Source: Firmicutes bacterium HGW-Firmicutes-16 (GTDB taxonomy: Bacteria > Bacillota > Clostridia > Oscillospirales > Oscillospiraceae). Taken from it: DNA of 64,000 nt. Below, piece by piece: positions 27,989 through 36,829 of this stretch. The position numbers and the translations under genes were made by a program. The stretch is from positions 62,001-126,000 of the forward strand of contig PGZZ01000003.1 in NCBI GenBank assembly GCA_002841545.1, in the 5' to 3' direction. The notes below the pieces were generated by a model. That model had not been told where the DNA came from. It was given only the letters and a program-made list of their open reading frames with translations, and made no database searches. Each line of letters opens with the position of its first letter. Position 1 is the first letter of the stretch.

Positions 27989-29500
27989 TCAATCACCTCC
28001 GGCAATGGTTGCCATGATCTTGTTTTGGGTCAAATCTTCACCTCTCAGCTCGCCCACAACTCTGCGGTCGCGCATGACAATGAGCCGCGAGCAGGTGCGG
28101 TACATTTCATCTATCTCGGATGAGATGAAAGTTATACTCTTGCCTTCGGCCGCGAGTTTGAGCACCAGCTTCTGGATTTCGACCTTTGTGCCGATGTCAA
28201 TGCCACGGGTCGGTTCATCGAGAATCAGGTACACAGGATTTGACAAAAGCCAGCGGGCAAGTATGACCTTCTGCTGGTTTCCACCCGAAAGGGATTTGAT
28301 GGGCGTGTCGGAAGAAGCGGTCTTTATATCGAGGAGCTTTATGTACTCGTCCGCGAAAGCTTCCGCCTGGGCTCGGCTGAACGGGCGGAAAAATCCCTTC
28401 ATGACCTGTAGGGCTAGAATGATGTTCTCCCTTACGGAAAGATCCCCCACGATTCCGTCGCGCTTGCGGTCTTCGGGAAGGTAGCTGATGCCGTGCTTCA
28501 TTGCGTCGAGCGGCTTTGAAATCCTTGCCTTCTTCCCGTCTATCCTAATTGTGCCGCCTGTTGTCTTGTCAGCGCCGAAAATCGCTCGGACACACTCACT
28601 TCTGCCGGAGCCAAGAAGACCGGTAAATCCGTTCACCTCGCCTCTGTATATGGCAAAGTCAAAGGGCTTGATGTTGGCGGAGCTTTTAAGCTGAATGGCC
28701 TCGAACACGGGGACCTCCGTCCGGCCCACATATATCTCGTCGGCGTTCTTCTGAATGCCGGAAAGATCGTCTAGCTCCTTGCCTAGCATCTTTGAAACCA
28801 ACTGGACCTTGGGCAGATCTCCGATCACATACTCGCCCACAAGTTTACCGTCGCGAAGTACGGTTATCCTGTCGCAGACTTCGTAAACTTGATCGAGGAA
28901 GTGTGTCACAAAGATAATGCCCACGCCCTTGGCTTTCAGATCCAACATCAGCCTGAACAGCTTGGATACTTCCTGGTCATCCAGTGAGGATGTGGGTTCG
29001 TCAAGAATGAGGACCTTGCACTCCATGTCCACCGCTCGGGCAATGGCGACCATTTGCTGCACTGCAATGGAACAGCTTGACAGTTGCATGGTGGGACTTG
29101 CCGGTATTCCCAGCGAGTCAAGGAGTTTACCGGCCTCCGTGTTGATTTTCTTCCAGTGGGTAAGAGAGCCTTTTGTCCTGCCTATATACATATTCTCCGC
29201 GACCGTAAGGTTGGGGCAGAGAGTTATTTCCTGATATACTGTGCTTATGCCAATCTTTTGGGCATCCTCCGGTGATCTTATGGACACGGAGCCAGAACTG
29301 CCTTTAATACAAATTTGCCCCGCATCTTTCGAATAGACGCCAGTTAAAACCTTGATCAATGTTGATTTTCCCGCTCCGTTTTCGCCCATCAGAGCGTGGA
29401 TCTCACCCTCGTGTAGAGTAAAGTCCACATCATGAAGGGCGCGCACGCCGGGAAAATATTTGCTTATGCCACGCATTTCCAATATTGCGCCGTCTTGCAT
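27989..29500 (-). CDS. Sugar ABC transporter ATP-binding protein (YtfR-like)
   Basis: A 503-residue tandem ABC ATPase. Domain one has GENGAGKSTLIKVLTGVY and LILDEPTSSLDDQE. Domain two has GLLGSGRSECVRAIFGADKT, LSGGNQQKVILARWL and LILDEPTRGIDIG. GGGGAGG lies upstream of the ATG. Second gene of the arabinose transporter operon, 169 bp after the binding-protein gene with a hairpin in between. Confidence 0.94.
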   Translation of the reverse strand: MQDGAILEMRGISKYFPGVRALHDVDFTLHEGEIHALMGENGAGKSTLIKVLTGVYSKDAGQICIKGSSGSVSIRSPEDAQKIGISTVYQEITLCPNLTVAENMYIGRTKGSLTHWKKINTEAGKLLDSLGIPASPTMQLSSCSIAVQQMVAIARAVDMECKVLILDEPTSSLDDQEVSKLFRLMLDLKAKGVGIIFVTHFLDQVYEVCDRITVLRDGKLVGEYVIGDLPKVQLVSKMLGKELDDLSGIQKNADEIYVGRTEVPVFEAIQLKSSANIKPFDFAIYRGEVNGFTGLLGSGRSECVRAIFGADKTTGGTIRIDGKKARISKPLDAMKHGISYLPEDRKRDGIVGDLSVRENIILALQVMKGFFRPFSRAQAEAFADEYIKLLDIKTASSDTPIKSLSGGNQQKVILARWLLSNPVYLILDEPTRGIDIGTKVEIQKLVLKLAAEGKSITFISSEIDEMYRTCSRLIVMRDRRVVGELRGEDLTQNKIMATIAGGD

Positions 29501-29579
29501 AGTTTGTTCGCCTCCCCAAAAGTCGAGTCCCAGTTCCCTGGTAAAGCCGACAAGGACTAATTTTCTTTGTGATAAGAAT

Positions 29580-29631
29580 GCACGCGGTGCGGTTACAAGG
29601 ATATATCATCCATATATACCGTACCGCGTGC
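29580..29631 (-). other. Intergenic hairpin between binding-protein and ATPase genes
   Basis: GCACGCGGTGCGGT (29580-29593) pairs with ACCGTACCGCGTGC (29618-29631) with one mismatch; the loop is 24 nt. No T-run follows on the minus strand. It sits between a binding-protein gene and its ATPase gene, like the hairpin at 17159-17190, and probably sets a high ratio of binding protein to transporter. Confidence 0.65.
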
Positions 29632-29669
29632 CGCTTCTCACCTGATAGTCAGGCGAGAGTAATTATGTG

Positions 29670-30674
29670 TTAGATGCCGTACTTGTCGACGTCCTCCTGA
29701 GTAATGGTGCTTGCGTCAAAGCCCTTCTCCTGCATGATGACTACCTTCTTTGCGGGGGCCGTGCCTTTTTCAAGATCCTTGATGATGGTGTCTATGTAGG
29801 CGGCCTGGAAAGGATTGCACTGGCCGTCGTAGTTCCAGTTGCCTGCGAGCAGCTCTTCGAGCGCCCACTTGTTGCAGTCAAAGCCAATAACAATAACGTC
29901 CTTGCCAACGCCATGGGAGATGTTTGCCTTGTCAAGAGCTGCAACTGCGCCCTTTGCCATATCGTCGTTCTCAGCATAGATAACATTGAATTCTTTGCCG
30001 GAGTCTATAACAGCCTGAACGATTTGCTGTGCGGTCTCCGCATTCCATTCTGCGGTCTGCTGAGTTACCAGTTTCCATTTGTCGTTTGCTGCGACCATCT
30101 CATCGAGAGCGCCGGTGCGGCCGATTTGAGCGGAGGAGCCCATAACGCCCTGAATGTGGATGACGTTGTAAGTTTCGAGGTTCTGAGATGCAAGCCAATC
30201 AACTGCGGTCTTGCCTTCAAGAGCCATGTCGGAGACAATAGAGGCCTCGTAAAGACTTTCGTCAGCGTCGATGGTGCGATCGAACAGAATTACGCGGATG
30301 CCTGCTGCCTGTGCATCCTTCAGAACGGAATCCCAGCCGGAAGTGCCTGCTGCGGAGATGAGAAGGTAATCGACTTCATCCTGGATGAACTTCTGGGCTG
30401 CGGCTATCTGCTCATCATTCTTTAGGCTGTACGCAAAGGATGCCTCGTAGCCGCTTTCTTTGGTGAAGGTTGCCTTCATGTCTTTGTCGTTGGCGGTGCG
30501 GTAGCCGGATTCGTTGGGGTCGTTGTTGATGATGCCGACCTTAATCAGTTCGGCTGCGGGTTCAACTGAAGCTGCGGTAGCGTCTTTGCTGGCTTCAGGT
30601 GCTGCTTTCTGGCCGCATGCGCAAAGCGCAAACACCATGCACAGAGCAAGAACTAATGCTAAATACTTCTTCAT
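29670..30674 (-). CDS. Sugar-binding lipoprotein (YtfQ-like)
   Basis: A 334-residue solute-binding protein. The signal peptide ends in FALCACGQ (lipobox). The mature domain has the YtfQ pattern: IKVGIINNDPNESGYRTAND, YLLISAAGTSGWDSVLKDAQ, GIRVILFDRTIDADESLYEA, EFNVIYAENDDMAKGAVAAL, GFDCNKWALEELLAGNWNYD. First gene of the arabinose operon. It is clearly related to the sensor lipoprotein at 32461, sharing DESLY, the VDWL region and YxENDxMxxGAxxALD. Confidence 0.95.
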   Translation of the reverse strand: MKKYLALVLALCMVFALCACGQKAAPEASKDATAASVEPAAELIKVGIINNDPNESGYRTANDKDMKATFTKESGYEASFAYSLKNDEQIAAAQKFIQDEVDYLLISAAGTSGWDSVLKDAQAAGIRVILFDRTIDADESLYEASIVSDMALEGKTAVDWLASQNLETYNVIHIQGVMGSSAQIGRTGALDEMVAANDKWKLVTQQTAEWNAETAQQIVQAVIDSGKEFNVIYAENDDMAKGAVAALDKANISHGVGKDVIVIGFDCNKWALEELLAGNWNYDGQCNPFQAAYIDTIIKDLEKGTAPAKKVVIMQEKGFDASTITQEDVDKYGI

Positions 30675-30800
30675 AATCTTTCCTCTTTCATAAAAATTTT
30701 TAAACCGCCGTTTACTGAGTTGCTGGCATTATCAAATCATAAAAAAATGGCACAGTAAACTCTTTGTAAGCCCCTAAAACCAAAATCGTGATACTGAATA

Positions 30801-30843
30801 AATACAACTTTTGGCCGGTTTTTTGCAAATAATACAACTTTTT
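30801..30843 (-). repeat. Tandem regulatory direct repeats, 30-bp period
   Basis: AATACAACTTTT occurs at 30801-30812 and again at 30831-30842, exactly 30 bp apart, about three helical turns. Read on the minus strand (AAAAGTTGTATT) both copies point toward the arabinose transporter start ~130-170 bp away. Direct, phased half-sites are what AraC-type response regulators bind, so the YesN-like protein at 34861 is a candidate. Confidence 0.55.
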
Positions 30844-30991
30844 AGAAGAGTACCAATTTCCGTATTTTTGCTGAATATTTACGATAAAATGTTTGAAATA
30901 TTAATGCCCGCTTATTTTAAGATATAACTTTCTGTTATGAAATATGCCGTCTGAGTTCTTCGGATTCGGATTATTTAATGATAAAGAAAAT

Positions 30992-31035
30992 AAACTGCGT
31001 TAAATTTTTGTTGAATCAAAAACTTAACGCAGTTT
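30992..31035. repeat. Long inverted repeat upstream of the araR-like gene
   Basis: AAACTGCGTTAA (30992-31003) pairs with 31024-31035, and the inner TTTTTG pairs with CAAAAA, giving 18 of 19 bp and a 6-nt loop. On the minus strand a T-rich stretch follows, so it could terminate a short antisense RNA. As DNA it could be a repressor site. Confidence 0.6.
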
Positions 31036-31146
31036 GAGAATAATTTTGCTATAAAAGATGCGAAATTATCTGTCATTAATAGAATTGTAAGTATTATTTT
31101 ACATGCTATTCTAAATATGTATAAAGCTCTAAGGCGGTATTGCGAT

Positions 31147-32208
31147 ATGGCGGCAAAGTATATTAGCATAGCCAAAGATATTACAGAAGAAATGCGGACT
31201 ATGCAACAGTCCGGCACCAAAAAACTGCCGAGCGAAGCCCAATTTGCGGAAAAATACGGCTGCAGCCGGCAAACGGTACGCACCGCGCTGGCACTACTCG
31301 AAAAGAAGGGACTTGTCGTCAAGTGTCGGGGTAGCGGTTCATATCTCGCCGACACTGCAAATAACAGCAAGCTGGTGGCGGTCGTGCTACCGGATAAAAG
31401 TGAATACATATATCCGGGCATAGTACGAGACCTGCAAAACAACTTGTCAGCTAAAGGCTATTCGGTTTGCTGCCATAACACAAACGGGCGCGTGATCAAT
31501 GAGCGTGCTGTTCTTACCGCGCTCGTGGAAACTCCTCCCGCCGGCATCGTAATCGAAGCCTTGAACAATGTGCTGGCCAGTCCCAATATCGATCTGCTTG
31601 AACAGGTAGAGGCCGTAGGAGTACCGTTGGTCTACCTCCACTGCGGATATAACCGCCCGGTTTCCGCTGTTTGTATCAGCGAGGACGATTATACCGGAGC
31701 ATACAGCCTTGTAAAGTACCTTGCAGCCAAGGGCCATAAGAACATTGCCGGAATAATGAAAAGCGATGATTCGAGAGGCCTTGAGCGTTATCATGGCTGC
31801 GTTCAGGCAAGTCTGGACCTCGGTATGAACTTCAGCGAAAGTAATTATTACTGGTTATCATCCGAGAGCCGCAGACGTCTTTTAAACAACAATGACAGTA
31901 TTCTCCACAGCTTTATTAAAGATTATCTCAAGCCCTGTACGGCAGTTATCTGCTACAATGACGAGATTGCTTTTTATCTGATTCGGGCGCTGCGTCTGAA
32001 CAATATCGACGTGCCGGGAGAAGTATCAGTCGTAAGCTTTGACAACAGCTATTATGCAACTGCTAGGGCGATGGGCATCACCTCGCTGGGGCATGAGGCC
32101 CATGCAGTGGGTAAAGTAGCGGCGGAAGCACTGCTTGCACTTATGGCCGGCAGGACCGGCCGCTCCGCAGCCCTTTCGTGGAATCTGACTGAACGCGAAA
32201 GCGGCTGA
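31147..32208 (+). CDS. GntR/LacI hybrid regulator, AraR-like arabinose repressor
   Basis: A 353-residue protein. A GntR-type winged helix occupies the first ~75 residues (KLPSEAQFAEKYGCSRQTVR, ALLEKKGLVVKCRGSGSYLA), followed by a LacI-type effector domain (LVAVVLPDKSEYIYPGIVRD, GIVIEALNN, GHKNIAGIMKSDDSRGLERY, CYNDEIAFYLIRALRLNNID). This fusion is that of AraR, the L-arabinose repressor of Firmicutes. The ATG at 31147 has AAGGCGG upstream; an in-frame start 10 codons earlier lacks one. Divergent from the arabinose operon it presumably represses. Confidence 0.9.
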   Translation: MAAKYISIAKDITEEMRTMQQSGTKKLPSEAQFAEKYGCSRQTVRTALALLEKKGLVVKCRGSGSYLADTANNSKLVAVVLPDKSEYIYPGIVRDLQNNLSAKGYSVCCHNTNGRVINERAVLTALVETPPAGIVIEALNNVLASPNIDLLEQVEAVGVPLVYLHCGYNRPVSAVCISEDDYTGAYSLVKYLAAKGHKNIAGIMKSDDSRGLERYHGCVQASLDLGMNFSESNYYWLSSESRRRLLNNNDSILHSFIKDYLKPCTAVICYNDEIAFYLIRALRLNNIDVPGEVSVVSFDNSYYATARAMGITSLGHEAHAVGKVAAEALLALMAGRTGRSAALSWNLTERESG

Positions 32209-32247
32209 TGTTCGCGTAAAAATCGTTCTCACGTTCTCCTCTAAATC

Positions 32248-32281
32248 AAACACACAGCCGCTTTAATACGGCTGTGTGTTT
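32248..32281 (+). terminator. Stem-loop terminator after the araR-like gene
   Basis: AAACACACAGCCG (32248-32260) pairs perfectly with CGGCTGTGTGTTT (32269-32281) around an 8-nt loop, 40 bp after the stop codon. The stem ends in AAA/TTT, so it can work on both strands. Confidence 0.75.
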
Positions 32282-32402
32282 GACTAATCGGGTATTGGGC
32301 ACGCATTAATTCAGAGACCAACGCCCACACCGCCGTACGTATCGTAGAGTATACAGTTCCATAGTGTATGCTTTAACATTCTTTCTGTAACACTTATGAT
32401 TT

Positions 32403-32434
32403 GGCTATTGGCAATTCGCTAATAGCCTTTTTTT
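32403..32434 (+). terminator. Second terminator, hairpin plus seven T
   Basis: GGCTATT (32403-32409) pairs with AATAGCC (32421-32427), followed by seven T residues. It lies ~195 bp after the AraR-like stop and just before the convergent sensor lipoprotein gene. The stretch between the two terminators has no gene. Confidence 0.75.
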
Positions 32435-32460
32435 GTGTTCTCTGGGTCGAGTCCGTCTGT

Positions 32461-33450
32461 TTAATATTCTCTGTTGCAGATGATTTCCAGTGAAAGATTG
32501 GACCGCGTAAAATAGGTCTCTTCAACGTAAGTCTGCTTCGGTATCTCCGCACCTGACTCGTACTGCCTTATCAGCTCATCCACACGAGGCCCGTGCAGGG
32601 GGTTGCATTCTACGCACAGGTTTATCTTTCCCTCGAGGCAATACTCCAACGCTTCTCTGACTGCGTCAAAGGAGATGATGATCACGTCTCCGTTCTCGCC
32701 GTAACTAAGCCCCGCCTCGTCGAGCGCTCTCATCGCACCGAAAGTCATATTGTCGTTCTCGCTGTATATTACATCGATATCCTGATCGTTCTTAAGATAA
32801 TCTCTAACGACTTCATATCCCTTCGCCTCAGTAAAATCTCCCGAAAGCTGGGCAGAGATAGTCCAAAGACTTTGCCGGAGCACACCATCCTCTATCGCTT
32901 TCGTTCTCATAAGCTGCGCGGTTGCACCATCGGTGCCCTTGATATGTAGGATCTTTATTTCCTCGTCGTTCCGTCCCTGCCTTGCAAGTTCCTTTTCAAG
33001 CCAGTCGACCGCAAGTCTGCCTTCCTTCAGAAAATCCGATCCGACGCTGCTGAGATAAAGGCTTTCATCCTCGACTGATACCTCCCTGTCAACGATTATA
33101 ACGGGGATACCCGCAGCTTTAGCTTCAGAAAGTACATTGTCCCAGCCGGTTTCCGCATCGGGCGCGAGAACTATTATATCCACGCCCTGCAAAATGAAGT
33201 TGCGAACCGCTATAAGCTGGTTTTCCTGCTTCTGCTTTGCGTTATCAAACAGCAGCTCATAACCGTTTTCCTCGCTGAACGCCTGAGTCATGGACTGTGT
33301 GTTAGCAATGCGCCAGTCCGATTCAGACCCTAATTGAGAGAAGCCCACCACCAGAAGATCTTTCTCGTATGCGGATCCTTGTGAGCCGGCGCAACCGACC
33401 AATAAGCACAAAACCAGAAGGCAGCATGTTGTTTTAATCGTTCGCATCAT
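32461..33450 (-). CDS. Sensory sugar-binding lipoprotein of a three-component system (YtfQ/XylFII-like)
   Basis: A 329-residue binding protein. The signal peptide ends in LLVGCAGS (lipobox). The type I binding fold shows LLVVGFSQLGSESDWRIANT, DIIVLAPDAETGWDNVLSEA, GIPVIIVDREVSVEDESLYL, IDVIYSENDNMTFGAMRALD and ECNPLHGPRVDELI. The ATG at 33450 lies inside the end of the kinase gene (17-nt overlap) with GGAGG upstream; the longer ORF start is unsupported. No permease or ATPase adjoins it. It is a paralogue of the transport protein at 29670 and is expected to report sugar to the kinase rather than to feed a transporter. Confidence 0.88.
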   Translation of the reverse strand: MMRTIKTTCCLLVLCLLVGCAGSQGSAYEKDLLVVGFSQLGSESDWRIANTQSMTQAFSEENGYELLFDNAKQKQENQLIAVRNFILQGVDIIVLAPDAETGWDNVLSEAKAAGIPVIIVDREVSVEDESLYLSSVGSDFLKEGRLAVDWLEKELARQGRNDEEIKILHIKGTDGATAQLMRTKAIEDGVLRQSLWTISAQLSGDFTEAKGYEVVRDYLKNDQDIDVIYSENDNMTFGAMRALDEAGLSYGENGDVIIISFDAVREALEYCLEGKINLCVECNPLHGPRVDELIRQYESGAEIPKQTYVEETYFTRSNLSLEIICNREY

Positions 33451-34864
33451 TGGGCTCCTCCGTTTTATATGGAATACGGATGGTAATGGCGGTGCCTGCG
33501 TTGAGTTCGCTGTCGATGGTGAAGGTGTAATCGGATCCGTAAACAAGGCCGAGACGCTTATAAGCCGCCACAAGGCCGAAGCCGGAGGCGTCGCCGTTTG
33601 CCACCTGTTCCCGTAGCTTTTCCAGAGCCTCTTTGTCCATGCCTACTCCGGTGTCCTCGACCCTGATGGTAACGCTGCCGTAAGCAATGCTGCTGCTTAT
33701 GTAGATTGTGCCCTTTCCTCTCTTAGACTTGAGCCCGTGATATATCGCATTTTCAACCATCGGCTGAAGCGTCATCTTCGGTATAAGACATTTGTTTAGC
33801 GTCTCGTCCATTTTGATCTCATAATCCAGTACGTCCTTGTAACGTACCTGCTGAATCTCAAGATAGCTTCGGACATGCTGCGTCTCTTCGGAGAGGGTAA
33901 TTATATCCTTTCCGTGGCTGAGGGAAGATCTGAAATAGGTGGAAAGACTGGTGACCATCTCCTCCGCTTCCTGATTCTTTCCGGTTTCGATGAGCCACAC
34001 AATAGTGTCCAGAGTGTTATAAAGGAAATGAGGGTTCATCTGCGCTTGGATAAGAGACAATTCAATGCCGCGGAGCCTAATCTGCTCCTGCCGGTTTAGC
34101 TCAATCTGGCGGTCCAGCTTACCAGCCATCTGCTCGATGCCGTTGCTGAGGGATATGAGCTTAACGTCGTCCGCTTCTACAGGCGTTTTTTCTTCGAGAT
34201 CGCCTTTACCTATCTCCTCAACACGGGTGGAAAGAGCGTCTATTGGGTCTGTTATGCTCTTGCTAATGCTGAATGCGTTTTTTACCGAGGCGGTGGCAAT
34301 GATAATCATGAACAAGACTGCTACAATAATCTCGGTGGTGAGCCAGTATTTAAGGTTCTGTTGGAGAGAGGCAATTTCTCCCGCTTCATAGTAGAGGTAG
34401 GTGTATATATACTCCTCAATGAGCTCGGTAATAACATAAATGTTCGTTTCGAGCTGCTCCATCCGGTTGTCATAGCCCGTGGTGTTCTCTATTTTTTCGA
34501 TGCTGGCGTTCAGATTTTCACACAGATTTAAAACACTGCTGATTGCATTGCGGCTTTCACTGTTTTTTGTATTGGTCAATAGCGTCTCGGCCAACTCCTG
34601 TGCGGTCTGCACTTCTTCCCATGGGAGCACATCGCTGCTTCCGCTGACAAAATAGTACATTTTTAGATCCACATCGTTTTTAAAATTCTGATTGAACCCA
34701 GAGGCTTTGATGATATTGCTGCTGACGGATGAGTATTGTAGATAATATACGATTAACAGGAACAGAATGAACACTGACAGCGCAAGCATGGGCAAGAAGA
34801 TGTTCTTGATAAGGGTGTACATTCTTCCGCTGATTGACTTTTTGTCATAATGGGGCAGTTTCAT
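33434..34864 (-). CDS. Sensor histidine kinase, YesM/LytS type
   Basis: A 476-residue membrane kinase. TM1 covers about residues 23-43, the extracellular helical region 44-173, TM2 174-194, HAMP about 195-250. The His_kinase segment is LSLIQAQMNPHFLYNTLDTI with phospho-acceptor His279. The ATPase domain has LQPMVENAIYHGLK, VRVEDTGVGMD-like RVEDTGVGMD and GFGLVAAYKRL. Its ATG overlaps the stop of the regulator gene by 4 nt. It probably senses through the lipoprotein encoded downstream, as LytS does with XylFII in clostridia, and phosphorylates the regulator encoded upstream. Confidence 0.94.
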   Translation of the reverse strand: MKLPHYDKKSISGRMYTLIKNIFLPMLALSVFILFLLIVYYLQYSSVSSNIIKASGFNQNFKNDVDLKMYYFVSGSSDVLPWEEVQTAQELAETLLTNTKNSESRNAISSVLNLCENLNASIEKIENTTGYDNRMEQLETNIYVITELIEEYIYTYLYYEAGEIASLQQNLKYWLTTEIIVAVLFMIIIATASVKNAFSISKSITDPIDALSTRVEEIGKGDLEEKTPVEADDVKLISLSNGIEQMAGKLDRQIELNRQEQIRLRGIELSLIQAQMNPHFLYNTLDTIVWLIETGKNQEAEEMVTSLSTYFRSSLSHGKDIITLSEETQHVRSYLEIQQVRYKDVLDYEIKMDETLNKCLIPKMTLQPMVENAIYHGLKSKRGKGTIYISSSIAYGSVTIRVEDTGVGMDKEALEKLREQVANGDASGFGLVAAYKRLGLVYGSDYTFTIDSELNAGTAITIRIPYKTEEPNDAND

Positions 34865-36474
34865 TGCTTGTCCATCTCCCCTGTGCGGAAACTTCTGGGT
34901 GTGCAGCCCTGAGTCTTCTTGAATACAAACGAGAAGTATCTGGGGTCTTTATATCCCACTTCATATGCAATCTCTCCGGAGCGCTTATTGCTCCGTTGGA
35001 GTAGCTGTCTGGCCCGTGCCATGCGCTTTTGCGTCAGGTATTCCACAAAAGATATCCCCATTTTCTGGCTGAACAGAGCGCTGAGGTAGTTGGCACTGAT
35101 GTTTATAGCCTGCGCAACGTTGTTGAGAGAGATGTTCTCATCAGAGTAGTTCTTATCTATGTATTTTATGGCGCTATCGATAATGTCACTGTTTTGCCGT
35201 TGGGACGCTAGATCGCGCATATCCACCGCGGTCTTGAATACACTGATAAGATAGTCCTTGAGGTTTTCAACGGGCATGTTGAGTTCTGCCGGCGGAATTT
35301 GCCGGAGGTACTCTTCCTTGGTACAACCCATCTCCTGCAGGATAAGTTCCGCGTTGATCCTTGCGCTGATGATAAGGTAGTGCCTGAAAAGGACAGAGCG
35401 CTCCACCCCACCAAGATTGCTTATATACTCTTCAACAAAGGCTTCGGTCTCCTCGGATATGCCGGCCTGTATGAAATTCCGGATAACCATAGGGTCTACC
35501 TTTACCAGGTCCAATGCGTCCAGATTCTTTGCTGCGCCCTGTTCACGCTCGACTTTGAGCATTTCGGCCGTAAATATATGCTTTGTCGGCAGAAGATGGC
35601 GATAAGCCAGAACGTGATTGGTATCAGCGTAGCATCGCGGCAAACCGCTAAGACGATAGGTTGGGGAACCTACTGCCACATACCAGTTCAGCTGCGTTTC
35701 CGACTCGCAGCAGCGGTGCTGGATTATATCTATGCCGCGTTGGGTGAGCTCCGCCAGATTATCCGCATCGCCCTTTACGAGCAAGGCGTAAGAGAGCAGA
35801 TTGCAGCGGAAAAGTATATAATCCGGGTAGCGTAGGAAATAATTCAGTAGCTCATCCAGAATTACAGCAGCAGGCTCGGAATAAGCGGTCTCGTTGATGG
35901 CCTGAACCGTGAATATCACGAAATTGTAGCCGTCTGCGTTGAGATCGAGATGTAGCTTGTCTGCCTGCTCGTATATCTGCTGGACCGTCAGGGAGCCCTC
36001 CACCAGCGTCTCAAAGAAAGCGCGGCGGGAAAAGCTTTCATACTTTTTGCTTTCCTGTTCGTATCTGAGCAGAAAATCCTTTTGCTCCTGCTCCTCCTCG
36101 ATTTTTTGCCTTGTCTGCTCCAGCGCCTTTATCATCGCGGCTTTTGTGATTGGCTTGAGGAGATACTGGTCAACGTTCAGTTCGATAGCCTGCCTTGCAT
36201 ATTCAAAATCGCTGTAGCCGCTGATAATTATTATCTTCGTATCGGGAAGCTCACGACTGACGATATTGCTCAGCGAAAGACCGTCCATAAACGGCATCTT
36301 GATATCGGTGATCAGTACATCAGGCTTCAGCTTGCGGATCATCGGCAGCGCCATCTCGCCGTCAGGCGCATCTCCCACGAATTCAAAACCGTGCTTCTCC
36401 CATGGAATAATGTCGCGCAGTCCCTCGCGGACGATGCTCTCATCCTCGGTTATGAATACCTTTATCAAATCCAT
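34861..36474 (-). CDS. AraC-type response regulator, YesN type
   Basis: A 537-residue response regulator. The receiver domain covers residues 1-125, with Asp57 in VLITDIKMPFMDGL, Thr/Ser region IIIISGYSDFEYARQAI and Lys in YLLKPI. A long middle region follows. The C-terminal AraC domain has SLNNVAQAINISANYLSALF and GEIAYEVGYKDPRYFSFVFK. First gene of the regulator-kinase-lipoprotein operon, with a sigma-A promoter upstream. Likely targets are pentose transporter promoters in this window. Confidence 0.95.
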   Translation of the reverse strand: MDLIKVFITEDESIVREGLRDIIPWEKHGFEFVGDAPDGEMALPMIRKLKPDVLITDIKMPFMDGLSLSNIVSRELPDTKIIIISGYSDFEYARQAIELNVDQYLLKPITKAAMIKALEQTRQKIEEEQEQKDFLLRYEQESKKYESFSRRAFFETLVEGSLTVQQIYEQADKLHLDLNADGYNFVIFTVQAINETAYSEPAAVILDELLNYFLRYPDYILFRCNLLSYALLVKGDADNLAELTQRGIDIIQHRCCESETQLNWYVAVGSPTYRLSGLPRCYADTNHVLAYRHLLPTKHIFTAEMLKVEREQGAAKNLDALDLVKVDPMVIRNFIQAGISEETEAFVEEYISNLGGVERSVLFRHYLIISARINAELILQEMGCTKEEYLRQIPPAELNMPVENLKDYLISVFKTAVDMRDLASQRQNSDIIDSAIKYIDKNYSDENISLNNVAQAINISANYLSALFSQKMGISFVEYLTQKRMARARQLLQRSNKRSGEIAYEVGYKDPRYFSFVFKKTQGCTPRSFRTGEMDKQ

Positions 36475-36829
36475 GGCGCAACCCTCTTCCCAAACTATTC
36501 AAATGAATTATAGCATGGCAGAATCAGCGTTTTCAATGAATGCTGTTTTCAACAAAGGAAATTCGTAAAATATTCGGGTAAATTCTCTAAAAATAACACG
36601 TTTTACTCACTGACACCTTTGAAATCAACTATCTTCTAAATAGACCCGGATTTTTGCAGCAGGCACTGTATCACGACTGATTGTGAAGGTCGGCTCTAGT
36701 CAACAACGCAATTGGCGAAATTAGATAGCGCAGTATCCATGAAAAATCGCCGTTGCAATCATGATAGCCTAAGGATCTTAGAATCCATAAATATTGATAG
36801 CTGCTTTTTCAAAAACATCCCGCTGTGTA
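36475..36829. other. Intergenic region between yesN-like gene and DUF5698 gene
   Basis: 355 bp that contain the promoter at 36507-36536. The rest is unremarkable: the small plus-strand frame at 36712 has no ribosome site or family resemblance. I see nothing else. Confidence 0.4.
36507..36536 (-). promoter_or_regulatory. Sigma-A-type promoter of the yesN-like operon
   Basis: On the minus strand TTGAAA (36536-36531) and a perfect TATAAT (36512-36507) are 18 bp apart, placing the start ~25-30 nt before the ATG at 36474. Confidence 0.75.

Larger units (their letters stand above)
30675..31146. promoter_or_regulatory. Divergent regulatory region between the arabinose transporter and araR-like genes
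   Basis: A 472-bp AT-rich spacer. It holds the arabinose operon promoter (minus), two direct repeats 30 bp apart (30801-30843), a long hairpin (30992-31035) and a promoter-like pair for the AraR-like gene, TTGTAA at 31085-31090 and TATTCT at 31107-31112 with a 16-nt spacer. No additional gene is seen. Confidence 0.6.

Noticed and set aside
29667-30425. Plus-strand frame of 252 codons
   Set aside because: Antisense shadow of the YtfQ-like binding-protein gene.
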